A stretch of DNA of 64,000 nucleotides, from assembly GCA_965249005.1 (NCBI GenBank), contig CBDFLD010000010.1, positions 1-64,000 of the forward strand. Reading direction: 5' to 3'. Shown here piece by piece: positions 8,901 through 15,864 of the stretch. Origin of the DNA: CBDFLD01 sp965249005. GTDB lineage: Bacteria > Acidobacteriota > UBA6911. Under the pieces are notes generated by a model. It was not told the DNA's origin. It saw only the letters and a list, made by a program, of their open reading frames with translations, and did not search any database. Positions within the stretch are counted from its first letter, which is position 1. Every line of letters starts with the position of its first letter. The position numbers and the translations under genes were made by a program.

Positions 8901-9217
8901 AGGTGCCGCAAGCGGGAGCGGCTGTCTTTGGAACGGAACCGACGGTCGTGGCCTCGCGCCCGGCCGCACCACCTGAAGCGTCGCGCCTGCTGGCTGAGAC
9001 CCGGGGCGCGCTCACGCCGAGTCCCGCCGCCGCGTACGGTGTACCGGCCGGAGAGAACCTGCGTTCGATCCTGGAGGCTGTACTTGGGAAACTGGACGCC
9101 CTGGCCGAGAGGCCGATCGACGTGTCCGTCACCACGCTGCTGGATGGGCGGCAAGTCGCCCAGTCGGTGTATCGGGACATCCGCGAGCGCAAGATCAAAA
9201 ACTACGAGACGCTGTGA
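5984..9217 (+). CDS. Tail tape measure protein (TP901-type core), 1077 aa
   Basis: It sets tail length and occupies the tube lumen. Residues about 60-330 are the TP901/PhageMin core (Ala-rich helices, KATKATTEEMVGNF, LGQLQTTMPGSEAGTLYKAF). The middle (about 390-800) holds many hydrophobic segments, for example VLTVVGGAIAAVGTIGLMLP and YLLKFVVYGLVGVIEVVAWV, as expected for a protein that inserts into the membrane on ejection. The C-terminus (IDVSVTTLLDGRQVAQSVYR) is typical. GTG 5984 overlaps the stop of the frameshift extension. Confidence 0.93.
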   Translation: MSEDLGLGVVVSMKDAFSQNAGRVQSSMQSLDQTVAASSERMTRNMDRIQKGAMLMGAGLALMALPVGLVASTAATQKALGELSSLGVQDLQAIEDAAESFTNTWAGSSKAEFITASYDVRSALSGLTDEAVGSFTAMAALTGKATKATTEEMVGNFTTAYGIFKPIMAELSDAEWAQTFAGAMAQTVASFKTNGRQMADAIKNIGAVAASSNVPLEEQLAILGQLQTTMPGSEAGTLYKAFIMKAAEAGEKLGLSMVDSSGRLKGIIPILKEIQGKFPDLSQAAAQVEIKKAFGSDEAVKFLLQMSQGVGALETNIRSVEQAMRTGTAVTEQMARSMNLDIGARLKLVGQQIGNLAEILGRTLLPVVTPVLDAISRGIVFFQGLARAVPGLNRVLLTLSIGLGAVLTVVGGAIAAVGTIGLMLPAIKAGLAAMGLSIAGVGSAFAAYFLPVVAIIGGVVLAVTLLKRAWESNFGGIRDMILGVWGRIKLVFGAIRALISSLTGGMGEMSAELAQKLEQAGLLGLVVAVFRVYYRVRQFLGGLREAFSSAFGKIGTILEPPVRALVAAFGRLFQAIGSVTSIFSLAAESADASSFRTLGATLGAVLGVIAQIGGYLLKFVVYGLVGVIEVVAWVVRAFIGLGKVIVTALIEAGQYLYKFFLPLRLLAQALLLMGRVAATLWQVLTGDLSVLDGLKAIGRAVVDFLATPFRWARDVVAGIWGVLQALFSTVSGFFYSVAATLVRVFMDLPLVGTLTVVFSAVKSFLAGDTTFFEAGKRILIALGKGIWSAATYPFELFKQALGRLRSLLPFSDAQTGPLSNLTASGSAILQTLAQGMRGVAGLPVRVLSGVFAGLGTTAIQGWQSLQSLGTSALGALVAPFHGIADVASAAWNRITTTAVRAWSGLKSMAGSAVAWMKEPFAGLARAASSTWNQVRNVVGGGATLLERVAGGVAQAAPAMLAGTLALTPVVAGQVPQAGAAVFGTEPTVVASRPAAPPEASRLLAETRGALTPSPAAAYGVPAGENLRSILEAVLGKLDALAERPIDVSVTTLLDGRQVAQSVYRDIRERKIKNYETL

Positions 9218-9225
9218 GGTCGACG

Positions 9226-9537
9226 GTGAAGCGAATATACCTTTGCAGCCGCTACGCCGGCGAGACGGCCCAAAACGTTGTCGTGGCCGAACGGCTGTGC
9301 CGCCAGCTCGTCGAGGCCGGCCAAGTGCCGTTTGCACCCCATCTTCTCTATCCGCGATTCCTCGATGACGGCAAGCCATTGGAGAGGGAGTTGGGGATCG
9401 CCTGCGGGTTGACTTTCATGGAGGTTTGCGACGAGGTCTGGATCTACACCGCAGCTGGGGTGTCCAGCGGCATGGGACGGGAACTCGACCAAGCCTTCTG
9501 GCTGGGCAAGCCTGTGGTGGAAATCAAGGAGCTCTAA
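9226..9537 (+). CDS. Nucleoside 2-deoxyribosyltransferase-like protein (DUF4406-like), 103 aa
   Basis: The fold signature is visible: KRIYLCSRYAG at the N-terminus, a helix (NVVVAERLCRQLVEAGQVPF), PHLLYPRFLDDG, then CDEVWIYTAAGVSSGMGREL and a final GKPVVEIKEL. This is the Rossmann-like nucleoside deoxyribosyltransferase group. Phage members may act on nucleotides or ADP-ribose-like compounds, but I see no proof of substrate. GTG 9226 is chosen over 9214 because the conserved domain begins right after it. An enzyme wedged between tape measure and LysM genes is a moron-like insertion. Confidence 0.7.
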   Translation: MKRIYLCSRYAGETAQNVVVAERLCRQLVEAGQVPFAPHLLYPRFLDDGKPLERELGIACGLTFMEVCDEVWIYTAAGVSSGMGRELDQAFWLGKPVVEIKEL

Positions 9538-9539
9538 AG

Positions 9540-10010
9540 ATGGGCTGGGAAAAGAAACCGATCACCGCGCACTTGGTGGACGTGGTCACGAGGGAGCGGC
9601 TGGAGTTCCAGTACAACCCCAACGAGATCGTGGATGAGAAGAGCACCGCCTATGCCGCCATCAAGATACCCGGCCTGAGCCATCCCCGTTACCAGTACGT
9701 GGCCGGGGAGCCGCGCAAGATCAGCTTCCAACTGCGGTTCTTCAAGGGTCCTGTCCAAGAGTCGGTCGACTGGCTGCGCTCGCTCCTCTATCCCGAACAC
9801 TCGGGAACGATGCTTAAGGGCGCGCCGCACCGGGTGCTGTTCCTGTTCGGTGATCTCTACCCCGGCGTGGAGTGCGTCGTCCGCCAAGTCAAGGCCCGCT
9901 ACTTTCACTTGTTCGACCGCGACACCCTCGGGCCCCAGCACGCCGAGGTGGACGTGCTCCTCGAGGAGACCATCGATCAGTCCGTCGGGTACCGGGAGGT
10001 GCGCGCGTGA
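9540..10010 (+). CDS. Contractile injection tube-initiator/LysM-adaptor protein (CIS_tube family), 156 aa
   Basis: The N-terminus LEFQYNPNEIVDEKS is the hallmark of the CIS tube protein family that connects the baseplate hub to the tube. It is followed by the beta-rich stretch KISFQLRFFKGPVQESVDWL and by PHRVLFLFGDLYPGVECVV. ATG 9540; the 3' end overlaps the next gene by four bases (GTGA). The LysM domain that many homologues carry at the C-terminus is here encoded separately in the next gene. Confidence 0.85.
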   Translation: MGWEKKPITAHLVDVVTRERLEFQYNPNEIVDEKSTAYAAIKIPGLSHPRYQYVAGEPRKISFQLRFFKGPVQESVDWLRSLLYPEHSGTMLKGAPHRVLFLFGDLYPGVECVVRQVKARYFHLFDRDTLGPQHAEVDVLLEETIDQSVGYREVRA

Positions 10011-10297
10011 TCGGGCGTCGTTCCAGGTATGCGTCCGCTGTTCTGTACACGGGTCAGGAGGACGAGTTCCTGGGGGCTCGGGATCGGGTCGATACTACTC
10101 CCAGGCCCGACGACAGGTTCCATACCGTGGTGGATGGGGACCGGGTGGACCTGCTCGCTGCGCGCTATCTCGGACAGGCCGATCTGTGGTGGGTGCTGTG
10201 CGACTACAACGACATCTTCTTTCCGCTCGAGCTCGAGCTGGGAGCGGTCCTGCGCATTCCATCGGTCGAGCACGTAAACATGCGGATCCTCGGTTGA
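10007..10297 (+). CDS. LysM-like/gp53-like baseplate hub protein, 96 aa
   Basis: GTG 10007 overlaps the stop of the previous gene. The C-terminal 60 residues match a LysM-type module used in phage gpX/gp53-like proteins: RFHTVVDGDRVDLLAARYLG, then WWVLCDYNDIFFPLELELG and VLRIPS. These link the hub and may touch peptidoglycan. Last plus-strand gene before the antisense toxin-antitoxin insertion; the next baseplate gene resumes at 12066. Confidence 0.85.
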   Translation: MIGRRSRYASAVLYTGQEDEFLGARDRVDTTPRPDDRFHTVVDGDRVDLLAARYLGQADLWWVLCDYNDIFFPLELELGAVLRIPSVEHVNMRILG

Positions 10298-10319
10298 GGC
10301 GCCCCGAGGAAATCGCCTC
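10296..10319 (+). terminator. Weak hairpin after LysM gene
   Basis: GAGGCG (10296-10301) pairs with CGCCTC (10314-10319), spanning the stop codon and followed by a CT-rich run. No U-tract, so termination is only possible. The rest of the gap to 10559 shows no gene. Confidence 0.3.
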
Positions 10320-10350
10320 TCTCTCCCTGATTGTGGAACGACGTGCAACA

Positions 10351-10376
10351 TTGACCTTTCCAAATAGGGGGGTCAA
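10351..10376. repeat. Inverted repeat TTGACC/GGTCAA in intergenic gap
   Basis: TTGACC (10351-10356) and GGTCAA (10371-10376) form a perfect 6-bp inverted repeat separated by 14 bases. It lies between the end of the LysM gene and the 3' end of the antisense XRE-HEPN gene. Could be an operator or part of a bidirectional terminator. Confidence 0.3.
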
Positions 10377-10559
10377 AGTTTCAATGCCGATTGACACAGT
10401 CAGTAGTTCGTCCGCCCGCGTAACGGCATGAGTTGTCACCTCATCGCAGTGCCGGTTCACCACCAGCCTGGCCGACCGCCAAATTTCAATGTCCTCTGTC
10501 ACCGCCGCAACTGTAGCCAGCTAGTGACGCTGGCCTCGGCTTCCGAACCCGTGACCGGT

Positions 10560-11525
10560 TCAGGAAGGGTCTGGTTTCGCTTCGCTCGCCAGTCGAAGCG
10601 CTGCCAATAGTCGACGACCATCGGTGCCAGCCAGGAAAAGCGGGATGTCATATGCTGTGGATGCGTTTTCCAATTCGAGCTGCACATGATCCAGGAGTTC
10701 ATACAGAACCTTCGTGGCCTCCCTAAGATCACCATGTAGAAGCTCTACAACTTTCGACTTGAGAGTGTAGTCCGCGTCCATGTGAGAGGTGTGTTTGTTG
10801 CGAAACTCCCTAACTGGCTCCGATTTCTTTTCGGTACCGCTCGCTAGTTGATCAAATCTTTCAAAAAACTCACTGCTTAGTCGTTCGCTGCCTTCTAGGC
10901 CGCAGAGCATCTGGTGCAAGCGTTTGTAAGAGAAGTTCACGTTAGAGCCCATCTCGGGCTTATCCGTCAACGAACATAGTCTATTGACGATGAATTCCGA
11001 TGAGAGCATCTGAAACATCTGAAAAAAATTGTGTCCCCATTGATTGAACAATTCGAGGTTGTCATCTGAGAAAAAGAACAGCTCTAGAGTTTGATACACT
11101 CCCTCCATCTCGACGGCTCTTCGGATCAATTCGGCAAGAAACTCTTTGCACTCGTCTTTAGATGAGATTGCGTCTTTTCCTAAGTGTGGCTTTTTCATTT
11201 GACTTTTGACACTAAGCCTACCCTTTCGCCGCGAACTCGATTCTCGAATGACGATCTCCACGTCGCGTCCCAGCGCCGTCAACAGGCGCAGGAGCCGTTC
11301 CATGGAAAAATCCTCGAAGCTGCCCCGGAGCAAGCGGGAAACATCGGGTTGGGACAGCCCCAGCAGTTTCGCCGCCTTGACTTGTTTGAGGCCGCGCTGG
11401 CGGATGATCTTGTCGATCCGGGTGACCAGTTCCGCCTTGAGCAGGTGCGCTTCGGCCTCCGGGAGTCCCAAGTCCGCGAACACGTTTCCGCTGCCGCGTT
11501 CGATCTTCACTTTGTTGGTCTTCAT
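10560..11525 (-). CDS. XRE antitoxin fused to HEPN/AbiU2-like domain, 321 aa
   Basis: Residues 1-105 are a HigA-type XRE antitoxin: RGLKQVKAAKLLGLSQPDVS is the helix-turn-helix and GRDVEIVIRESSSRRKGRL the usual antitoxin ending. Instead of stopping there, the frame runs on through MKKPHLGKD into about 210 residues resembling HEPN proteins of the AbiU2 group, with an RNKHTSH motif (Arg242, His248), the RNase active-site signature of HEPN toxins. ATG 11525 lies just after higB. Either a genuine fusion or an antitoxin that lost its stop into a separate toxin gene starting near 11198; no ribosome site is seen there. Confidence 0.7.
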   Translation of the reverse strand: MKTNKVKIERGSGNVFADLGLPEAEAHLLKAELVTRIDKIIRQRGLKQVKAAKLLGLSQPDVSRLLRGSFEDFSMERLLRLLTALGRDVEIVIRESSSRRKGRLSVKSQMKKPHLGKDAISSKDECKEFLAELIRRAVEMEGVYQTLELFFFSDDNLELFNQWGHNFFQMFQMLSSEFIVNRLCSLTDKPEMGSNVNFSYKRLHQMLCGLEGSERLSSEFFERFDQLASGTEKKSEPVREFRNKHTSHMDADYTLKSKVVELLHGDLREATKVLYELLDHVQLELENASTAYDIPLFLAGTDGRRLLAALRLASEAKPDPS

Positions 11526-11529
11526 CGAT

Positions 11530-11900
11530 CTACCCTCCGCCGTAATTTTCGCTGTAGTGCTGCTCGGCCGCCCTGAGCCTGCGTTTGACCAGATCGATCT
11601 CCTGCTTCGGCGTCGCGATGCCCCGCTTGGCCTTCTTCTGGAAGGCGTGCAGGACATAGACGGCGGCCTTGAAGCGGACCGTGTACACGGCCCGGTAGGT
11701 GTCGCCGTCGTAACGTGAGACGACCTCCAGGAGGTTGGCGCCCAACCCCCTGAGCGGCTTGGCGTCGCGGTGCTTGAGCCCGACCTGGGCCCTGATACAG
11801 GGCAAAGCCAACCACGCCCCGCACGGCGGCCGGGAACATCTTCAGGTCTGCTTTTGCTGGAGCCGATCCACTCGACAGGCTTCGGAACGCCCGTGGCCAT
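11530..11900 (-). pseudogene. higB: HigB/Gp49-type toxin, disrupted by two one-base insertions
   Basis: The HigB (phage-derived Gp49-like) sequence is spread over three frames: PKPVEWIGSSK, then ADLKMFPAAVRGVVGFALYQ, then AQVGLKHRDAKPLRGLG through DTYRAVYTVRFKAAVYVLH and IATPKQEIDLVKRRL. Removing one A from the AAAA run near 11847 and one G from the GGG run near 11794 restores a single 122-codon frame. These mRNA interferases cut at the ribosome and are neutralised by the adjacent XRE protein. The breaks are either real inactivation, leaving the antitoxin, or homopolymer errors. Confidence 0.75.
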
Positions 11901-11905
11901 TGCTG

Positions 11906-11934
11906 ATTATAGTTGTTCCGCCATATACGCGCAA
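11906..11934 (-). promoter_or_regulatory. Promoter of the toxin-antitoxin locus
   Basis: On the minus strand TTGCGC (11934-11929) and a perfect TATAAT (11911-11906) are 17 bases apart. The -10 box ends five bases before the ATG at 11900, so transcription would start at or near the start codon (leaderless-type). It gives the locus its own promoter, opposite to the tail genes. Confidence 0.6.
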
Positions 11935-11988
11935 ACCCCATCCTGACGGCAGGGGATCGGCGCACTCCTTCATTTCTTCGATCCAATC

Positions 11989-12019
11989 CCGACACTTTTC
12001 CCGCCGCTCCGGTATGTAT
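11989..12019 (+). promoter_or_regulatory. Putative phage late promoter, copy 2
   Basis: CCGACA (11989-11994), 18 bases, TATGTAT (12013-12019); ten of the bases around the boxes are identical to copy 1 (TCCCGACAC on the left, CCGGTA and GTATCC on the right). It restarts tail transcription after the antisense toxin-antitoxin insert, 46 bases before the gpD-like start. Confidence 0.55.
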
Positions 12020-12065
12020 CCGATGAGGGGCCACTACGCGGGTGGTCCGAGCGGAGACCGGACGC

Positions 12066-13349
12066 ATGGATATCGACACGTTCCAACCGACGTTCCTGAT
12101 CCAGATCGAGGGACAGGCATTTTCGGCGGACATCACCGGCGAGATCACCGCGTTCGTCTTCGAGGACAACGAGGAGGAGCTCGACGTGATGGAGCTGTCC
12201 GTCACCAATCGCAATTTGCAGTTCGTCGACGATCCGCTCTTTCAGGAGGGCAATGAGATCGTCGCCCGCTTTGGCTATGTGAACGATCTCTCGCCGCGCA
12301 AGAAAGCGGTCATCAAGGACATCGACTACGACTTCCCGGAAAACGGAGATCCCAGAATCCGGCTCAAGGCCTACGACAAGGGTTATCAGCTGGCGGGCAA
12401 GGAGAACCAGAAGGTCTGGCAAAAGCCCGCGCCCGGCATTCTGTATTCCGAGATCGCCGAGGAGATTGCATCCGCTAACGGCCTGAAGGCGTTCGTGATG
12501 CCCACCGTGGGCCGGCATCTCCGCGTCGTGCAGAGCAACGTCTCCGACGCCCGGTTCCTCAAGGAGCTGGCGGGGAAGGCCCGCGACCGGGACGGAGACG
12601 GAGTCACCGGCTACGCCTTCTTCGTCCAGGACGACGGCCTCCATTTTCACCCCCGCAGGCTGAAGGAGGAACCGGCTACTGTCCTCGAGTACTTCACGGA
12701 CCGCCAGGGCGTGCTCCGTTCTTTCCGACCCTCGACGCAGTCGCAAGGAGCCAAGGGAGCGGGCACCCAGACCAAGTCGGTGGGCGTCGATCCCCGTCGC
12801 AAGGCCGCCGTTACGCACGCGGCCGACAACGAGACCACGCCCGAGCGGACCTCGCTGGGCAAGCGCACCTATCTGGTGGATGGCAACACCGGCGAAGCGG
12901 CTTACAAGGAGCAGGAGTCCGGCCGCATCGTCCCGAGCTTCGAACGCTCCGAAGGCTTTCACGAGGAGCCACGTCAGGAACCGGCCCAGGACTTGGTGGA
13001 AAGCACGTTCGCCGACGCCGAATTGCGCCAGGTGGAGGCCGTGGCCCTGACCATCGGCATCCCCACGCTCCGTGCCAAGCAGAACGTCGAGATCAAGGGC
13101 GTCGGGGCCAAATTCTCCGGCGTCTACTACTGCCACTCGGTCCGCCACGTCATCGACGGGTCCGGATATCACTCGGAGCTCAAGCTGCGCAAGAACGCCC
13201 TGGGCCGGGGCGCCGGCGACAAATCGGTGGAGGTCAAGGGCCGCCCGAACGAACAGGAAGCTCCGGCGGTTCGACGGGAAGAACCACCCCCGATGGTTCG
13301 GATCGACGCCGACAGCGGCCAACGACTGAAAGGAGTCCGCCATGGGTGA
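12066..13349 (+). CDS. Phage late control D-like baseplate hub protein, 427 aa
   Basis: Central hub of the baseplate, the gp27/VgrG N-terminal-like protein. It starts MDIDTFQPTFLIQIEGQAFS and continues with EEELDVMELSVTNRNLQFVD and EIVARFGYVNDLSPRKKAVI, the usual gpD/VgrG split-barrel sequence. It then has the ASANGLKAFV helix, a linker, and a C-terminal domain ending in GVYYCHSVRHVIDGSGYHSE, which is diagnostic of phage protein D. ATG 12066 is preferred to GTG 12042, nine residues upstream. Overlaps the M15 peptidase start by eight bases. Confidence 0.88.
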   Translation: MDIDTFQPTFLIQIEGQAFSADITGEITAFVFEDNEEELDVMELSVTNRNLQFVDDPLFQEGNEIVARFGYVNDLSPRKKAVIKDIDYDFPENGDPRIRLKAYDKGYQLAGKENQKVWQKPAPGILYSEIAEEIASANGLKAFVMPTVGRHLRVVQSNVSDARFLKELAGKARDRDGDGVTGYAFFVQDDGLHFHPRRLKEEPATVLEYFTDRQGVLRSFRPSTQSQGAKGAGTQTKSVGVDPRRKAAVTHAADNETTPERTSLGKRTYLVDGNTGEAAYKEQESGRIVPSFERSEGFHEEPRQEPAQDLVESTFADAELRQVEAVALTIGIPTLRAKQNVEIKGVGAKFSGVYYCHSVRHVIDGSGYHSELKLRKNALGRGAGDKSVEVKGRPNEQEAPAVRREEPPPMVRIDADSGQRLKGVRHG

Positions 13350-13797
13350 TCTAAGCCGCAATTTCTCGAAGCACGAACTCCGCTGCCGCTGCGGTTGCGA
13401 TCGGGCCGAGGTCAACCCCCGCCTGGTGGAGGCACTACAACAGCTGCGGGATTTGGCCGGACGACCGATCCGGATCACGAGTGGCTACCGCTGCCCCGAT
13501 CACAATCGTGCCAAGGGCGGCAAGAAGCGCAGCCAGCATCTGCTCGGCAACGCCGCGGATCTCGTGATCGACGGGCTCAGCGTCATCGAGATGTATTGCC
13601 TGGCCGATAAGGTGGCGGCCGTCCGAAGTGGCGGAATCGGCCTTTATCCCAAAAACGGAATCATTCACGTGGACGTGCGAGACGGCTATGCCCGATGGGG
13701 ACGACTGGGCAAAAAATACGTCCGGCTGGCCACAGCCCTTTCCGCCAAACAGGCTGGAGAAGAACCAACCAAAGGAGACGACCATGCAACAGCTTGA
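13342..13797 (+). CDS. D-Ala-D-Ala carboxypeptidase/endolysin-like (peptidase M15A), 151 aa
   Basis: Zinc peptidase acting on peptidoglycan peptides. The M15A core is complete: IRITSGYRCPDHN, then SQHLLGNAADLVID (the His-x6-Asp zinc ligands of M15) and GIGLYPKNGIIHVDVRDG (third ligand His). The N-terminus LSRNFSKHELRCRCGCD is the small Cys-containing N-terminal motif common in these phage enzymes. It could be the lysis enzyme, with the holin-like gene next, or a tail-associated wall hydrolase, since it is embedded in the baseplate operon. Confidence 0.88.
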   Translation: MGDLSRNFSKHELRCRCGCDRAEVNPRLVEALQQLRDLAGRPIRITSGYRCPDHNRAKGGKKRSQHLLGNAADLVIDGLSVIEMYCLADKVAAVRSGGIGLYPKNGIIHVDVRDGYARWGRLGKKYVRLATALSAKQAGEEPTKGDDHATA

Positions 13798-14113
13798 ACA
13801 GATTCTGACCTTCATTCTCGAGAACAAGGAGCTCTTTGCGACCTTTCTCGTGACGCTCGTGACGATCCTCAAACTGACGTCCTGGGGCCGATCCGAGTCG
13901 GCTGCCCTCGATGCAGTGATCGAGGCCGTCGAGCGGGTGGATGACAAAAAGGTCAAACGACAGGTCGCCGCTCGGCAGGCGCATCTCAATACGGCCGTCC
14001 AGGACGCGCTGGATTACGCCGTGTCCAAGGTCGACCCGAAGAAGGAGACCGCTACCGTGGCCGCCCGAGTGGCGCGGGAGGTCCTGCGCGGATTTTTTCC
14101 GCCCAAGAAGTAG
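13784..14113 (+). CDS. Holin-like small membrane protein, 109 aa
   Basis: ATG 13784 lies behind AAAGGAGA and overlaps the peptidase stop by 14 bases. One N-terminal hydrophobic segment (LFATFLVTLVTILKL, residues about 17-31) follows a short helical head. The remaining 75 residues are a charged amphipathic helix (VERVDDKKVKRQVAARQAHL) ending in basic residues. One membrane segment with a long cytoplasmic tail next to a muralytic enzyme fits a holin or holin-like accessory protein; no family motif proves it. Confidence 0.55.
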   Translation: MQQLEQILTFILENKELFATFLVTLVTILKLTSWGRSESAALDAVIEAVERVDDKKVKRQVAARQAHLNTAVQDALDYAVSKVDPKKETATVAARVAREVLRGFFPPKK

Positions 14114-14128
14114 GTGGGAGGCCGCGCG

Positions 14129-15172
14129 GTGATCGAGACCCAGGACCGGGAGCACGAGGCGCGCTACAAGCACCGCTGGTACGGCAAGTACCGGGGCTTT
14201 GTGCGTGACAACAACGACCCGGAGCGCCTCGGCCGATGCCGGTTGGAAATCCCGGCCGTGCTCGGTCAGGGCCGGGAGAACTGGTCCGATTGGGCCTGGC
14301 CCTGCTTTCCCTACGGCGGCAATGAAGACATGGGTATGTTTCTCATTCCCGAGGAGGGCGCGTCGGTGTGGGCCGAGTTCGAAGGAGGCCAGGTTCAATA
14401 TCCGATCTGGGCGGGTGTCTGGTTGGCCGGGAGCAATCCGGGCGAGCAACCGACCGAATCCAAGCGCCTGTGCTGTGAGCCCACCTGTCACGACTGCGAG
14501 GACAAGGTCGAGCACGCCCGCGACCGCCGCGATGATCTCGAGCACAAGAAGTACCACGGCCATCCGCCCTACTATTGCCCCCGGCGCAAGGTGCTGCTCA
14601 AGACCGAGACCGGGCACACCATCGTCGTCGACGACCGCGACGAGGAGGAGTTCCTGAAGATCATCGACCGCGCCGGGCAGATCCTCCACATGCACGCTCC
14701 GGTCAAGCGGAACATTCAGAGCGGCAATGCGCTTCGCCGCGGGACCCGCGATGCGGAGCAAGGCGACCCGCTCGATGTCGCTTCGGACATCAAGGACCAG
14801 CGCGCCCGGATCGAGATCACCGATCTCTGCCGTCAGTTCCTACGGCTGGAGGCGTCCCACGACCGCGAGAAAATCCACATCCAGTCCTCGGACAAGACCC
14901 GCTCTCGCTGGCAGAAGATTCTGCTCGACACCACCAAGGGACGAGAGAAGGTGCATCTGTGGGGCTTGGGCGGTGTGCAGGAAGTCCTGATTGATTCTAC
15001 TGCCGGCGCCGAGATGATCCGGATAACCGACAAGGCCGGTCAGGTGCTGGTCCTCGACGCGGCCCGCAAGCGCATCGAAGCGCGGGACGGGGCAGGCAGC
15101 CGGATGGTCCTGGACGGCGCCCGAGGCAACGTCATCGTCCGCTCTGCCAAGAAGGTGCTGATCAACCCATGA
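14129..15172 (+). CDS. Baseplate spike (gp5/gpV-like OB-fold and beta-helix), 347 aa
   Basis: Membrane-piercing spike. Residues about 5-115 are the gp5 OB-fold: YRGFVRDNNDPERLGRCRLE, then SDWAWPCFPYGG, and FLIPEEGASVWAEFEGGQVQ with PIWAGVWL. After it comes an unusual Cys cluster (CCEPTCHDC) and charged linker, then the beta-helix repeats (KVLLKTETGHTIVVDD, GQILHMHAP, KIHIQSSD, VLVLDAARKRIEARDG). GTG 14129 is chosen because GGGAGG lies seven bases upstream; GTG 14114 would also be in frame. The PAAR tip is encoded one gene downstream. Confidence 0.88.
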   Translation: MIETQDREHEARYKHRWYGKYRGFVRDNNDPERLGRCRLEIPAVLGQGRENWSDWAWPCFPYGGNEDMGMFLIPEEGASVWAEFEGGQVQYPIWAGVWLAGSNPGEQPTESKRLCCEPTCHDCEDKVEHARDRRDDLEHKKYHGHPPYYCPRRKVLLKTETGHTIVVDDRDEEEFLKIIDRAGQILHMHAPVKRNIQSGNALRRGTRDAEQGDPLDVASDIKDQRARIEITDLCRQFLRLEASHDREKIHIQSSDKTRSRWQKILLDTTKGREKVHLWGLGGVQEVLIDSTAGAEMIRITDKAGQVLVLDAARKRIEARDGAGSRMVLDGARGNVIVRSAKKVLINP

Positions 15173-15191
15173 CCACGTTTTACAAACACCA

Positions 15192-15207
15192 CGACGCTGT
15201 GGCGTCG
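15192..15207. repeat. Perfect hairpin between spike and coiled-coil genes
   Basis: CGACGC (15192-15197), loop TGTG, GCGTCG (15202-15207), sitting 17 bases before the next start codon. No T-run. Could be a processing or attenuation hairpin in the operon mRNA. Confidence 0.35.
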
Positions 15208-15223
15208 ATAAGGAGAAGCATCG

Positions 15224-15595
15224 ATGGATGAGTTGCATTCGGGACCGCCCTTTGACTGGGCGCAAAGCGAGCGCCTGCTGGTGCGGACCTTCGAAGCCTG
15301 GCGGAGCGAGTTCCGCGGCATCCTCGAGGACCACCGCCGCGAGATTCAGGCTCGCCTGGAGAAGATCGAGCGTGAGATCGAAAAGAAGTCGGACAAGGAA
15401 ACGGTGGATCTGCTCGTGAACAGCGTGCAGGCGGACCTGCGCCGCCACGCCGACGACATCAAGACGCTGGAGGCCGGACTGACGAACAAGATGGATGTCC
15501 AGACGATGTGGAAGGTGGTGGGTCTGGTGCTGACGCTGGGCGCCGCCGTGGGCGGCCTGGTGAGCTTCCTGGTCCAACTCGTGACGGGGAAATAG
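15224..15595 (+). CDS. Coiled-coil protein with C-terminal membrane segment (holin/XhlA-like), 123 aa
   Basis: ATG 15224 follows AAGGAGAAG. The N-terminal 85 residues are coiled coil (FRGILEDHRREIQARLEKIE and similar). The C-terminus has a hydrophobic stretch, VVGLVLTLGAAVGGLVSFLV, then a short polar end. This cytoplasmic-coil-plus-tail-anchor layout matches XhlA-like lysis accessory proteins and some phage holins. With the protein at 13784 it makes a second small membrane protein in the operon, as in two-component holin systems. Function inferred from layout only. Confidence 0.5.
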   Translation: MDELHSGPPFDWAQSERLLVRTFEAWRSEFRGILEDHRREIQARLEKIEREIEKKSDKETVDLLVNSVQADLRRHADDIKTLEAGLTNKMDVQTMWKVVGLVLTLGAAVGGLVSFLVQLVTGK

Positions 15596-15597
15596 CG

Positions 15598-15864
15598 ATG
15601 GCGAGACCGCAGGCCCGACTTGGAGATAAATCCAGTCACGGAGGCGTGATTATCACCGGCTCCTCGCGCACCCTGGTCAACGGCAGGCCCGCGGCCCGCA
15701 TGGGCGACCGGCACAGCTGTCCGATACCGGGTCACGGCGTCACCTCCATCGTGAGTGGCAGTCCCGACACGCTGACGGAAGGCAAGCCCAACGCGCGGAT
15801 GGGAGACGCTACGGCCTGCGGCGCCCGCATCGTGACCGGGAGCTTGGACACTCATGTCAACTGA
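15598..15864 (+). CDS. PAAR-domain spike tip protein, 88 aa
   Basis: Sharpens the spike with a metal-stabilised cone. PAAR features: MARPQARLGDKSSHGGVI with the first His, RPAARMGDRHSCPIPGHG with His/Cys ligands, and PNARMGDATACGARIVTGS with the final Cys. Full length for the family. ATG 15598 comes three bases after the previous stop. The 3' end overlaps the next gene by 11 bases. Confidence 0.93.
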   Translation: MARPQARLGDKSSHGGVIITGSSRTLVNGRPAARMGDRHSCPIPGHGVTSIVSGSPDTLTEGKPNARMGDATACGARIVTGSLDTHVN

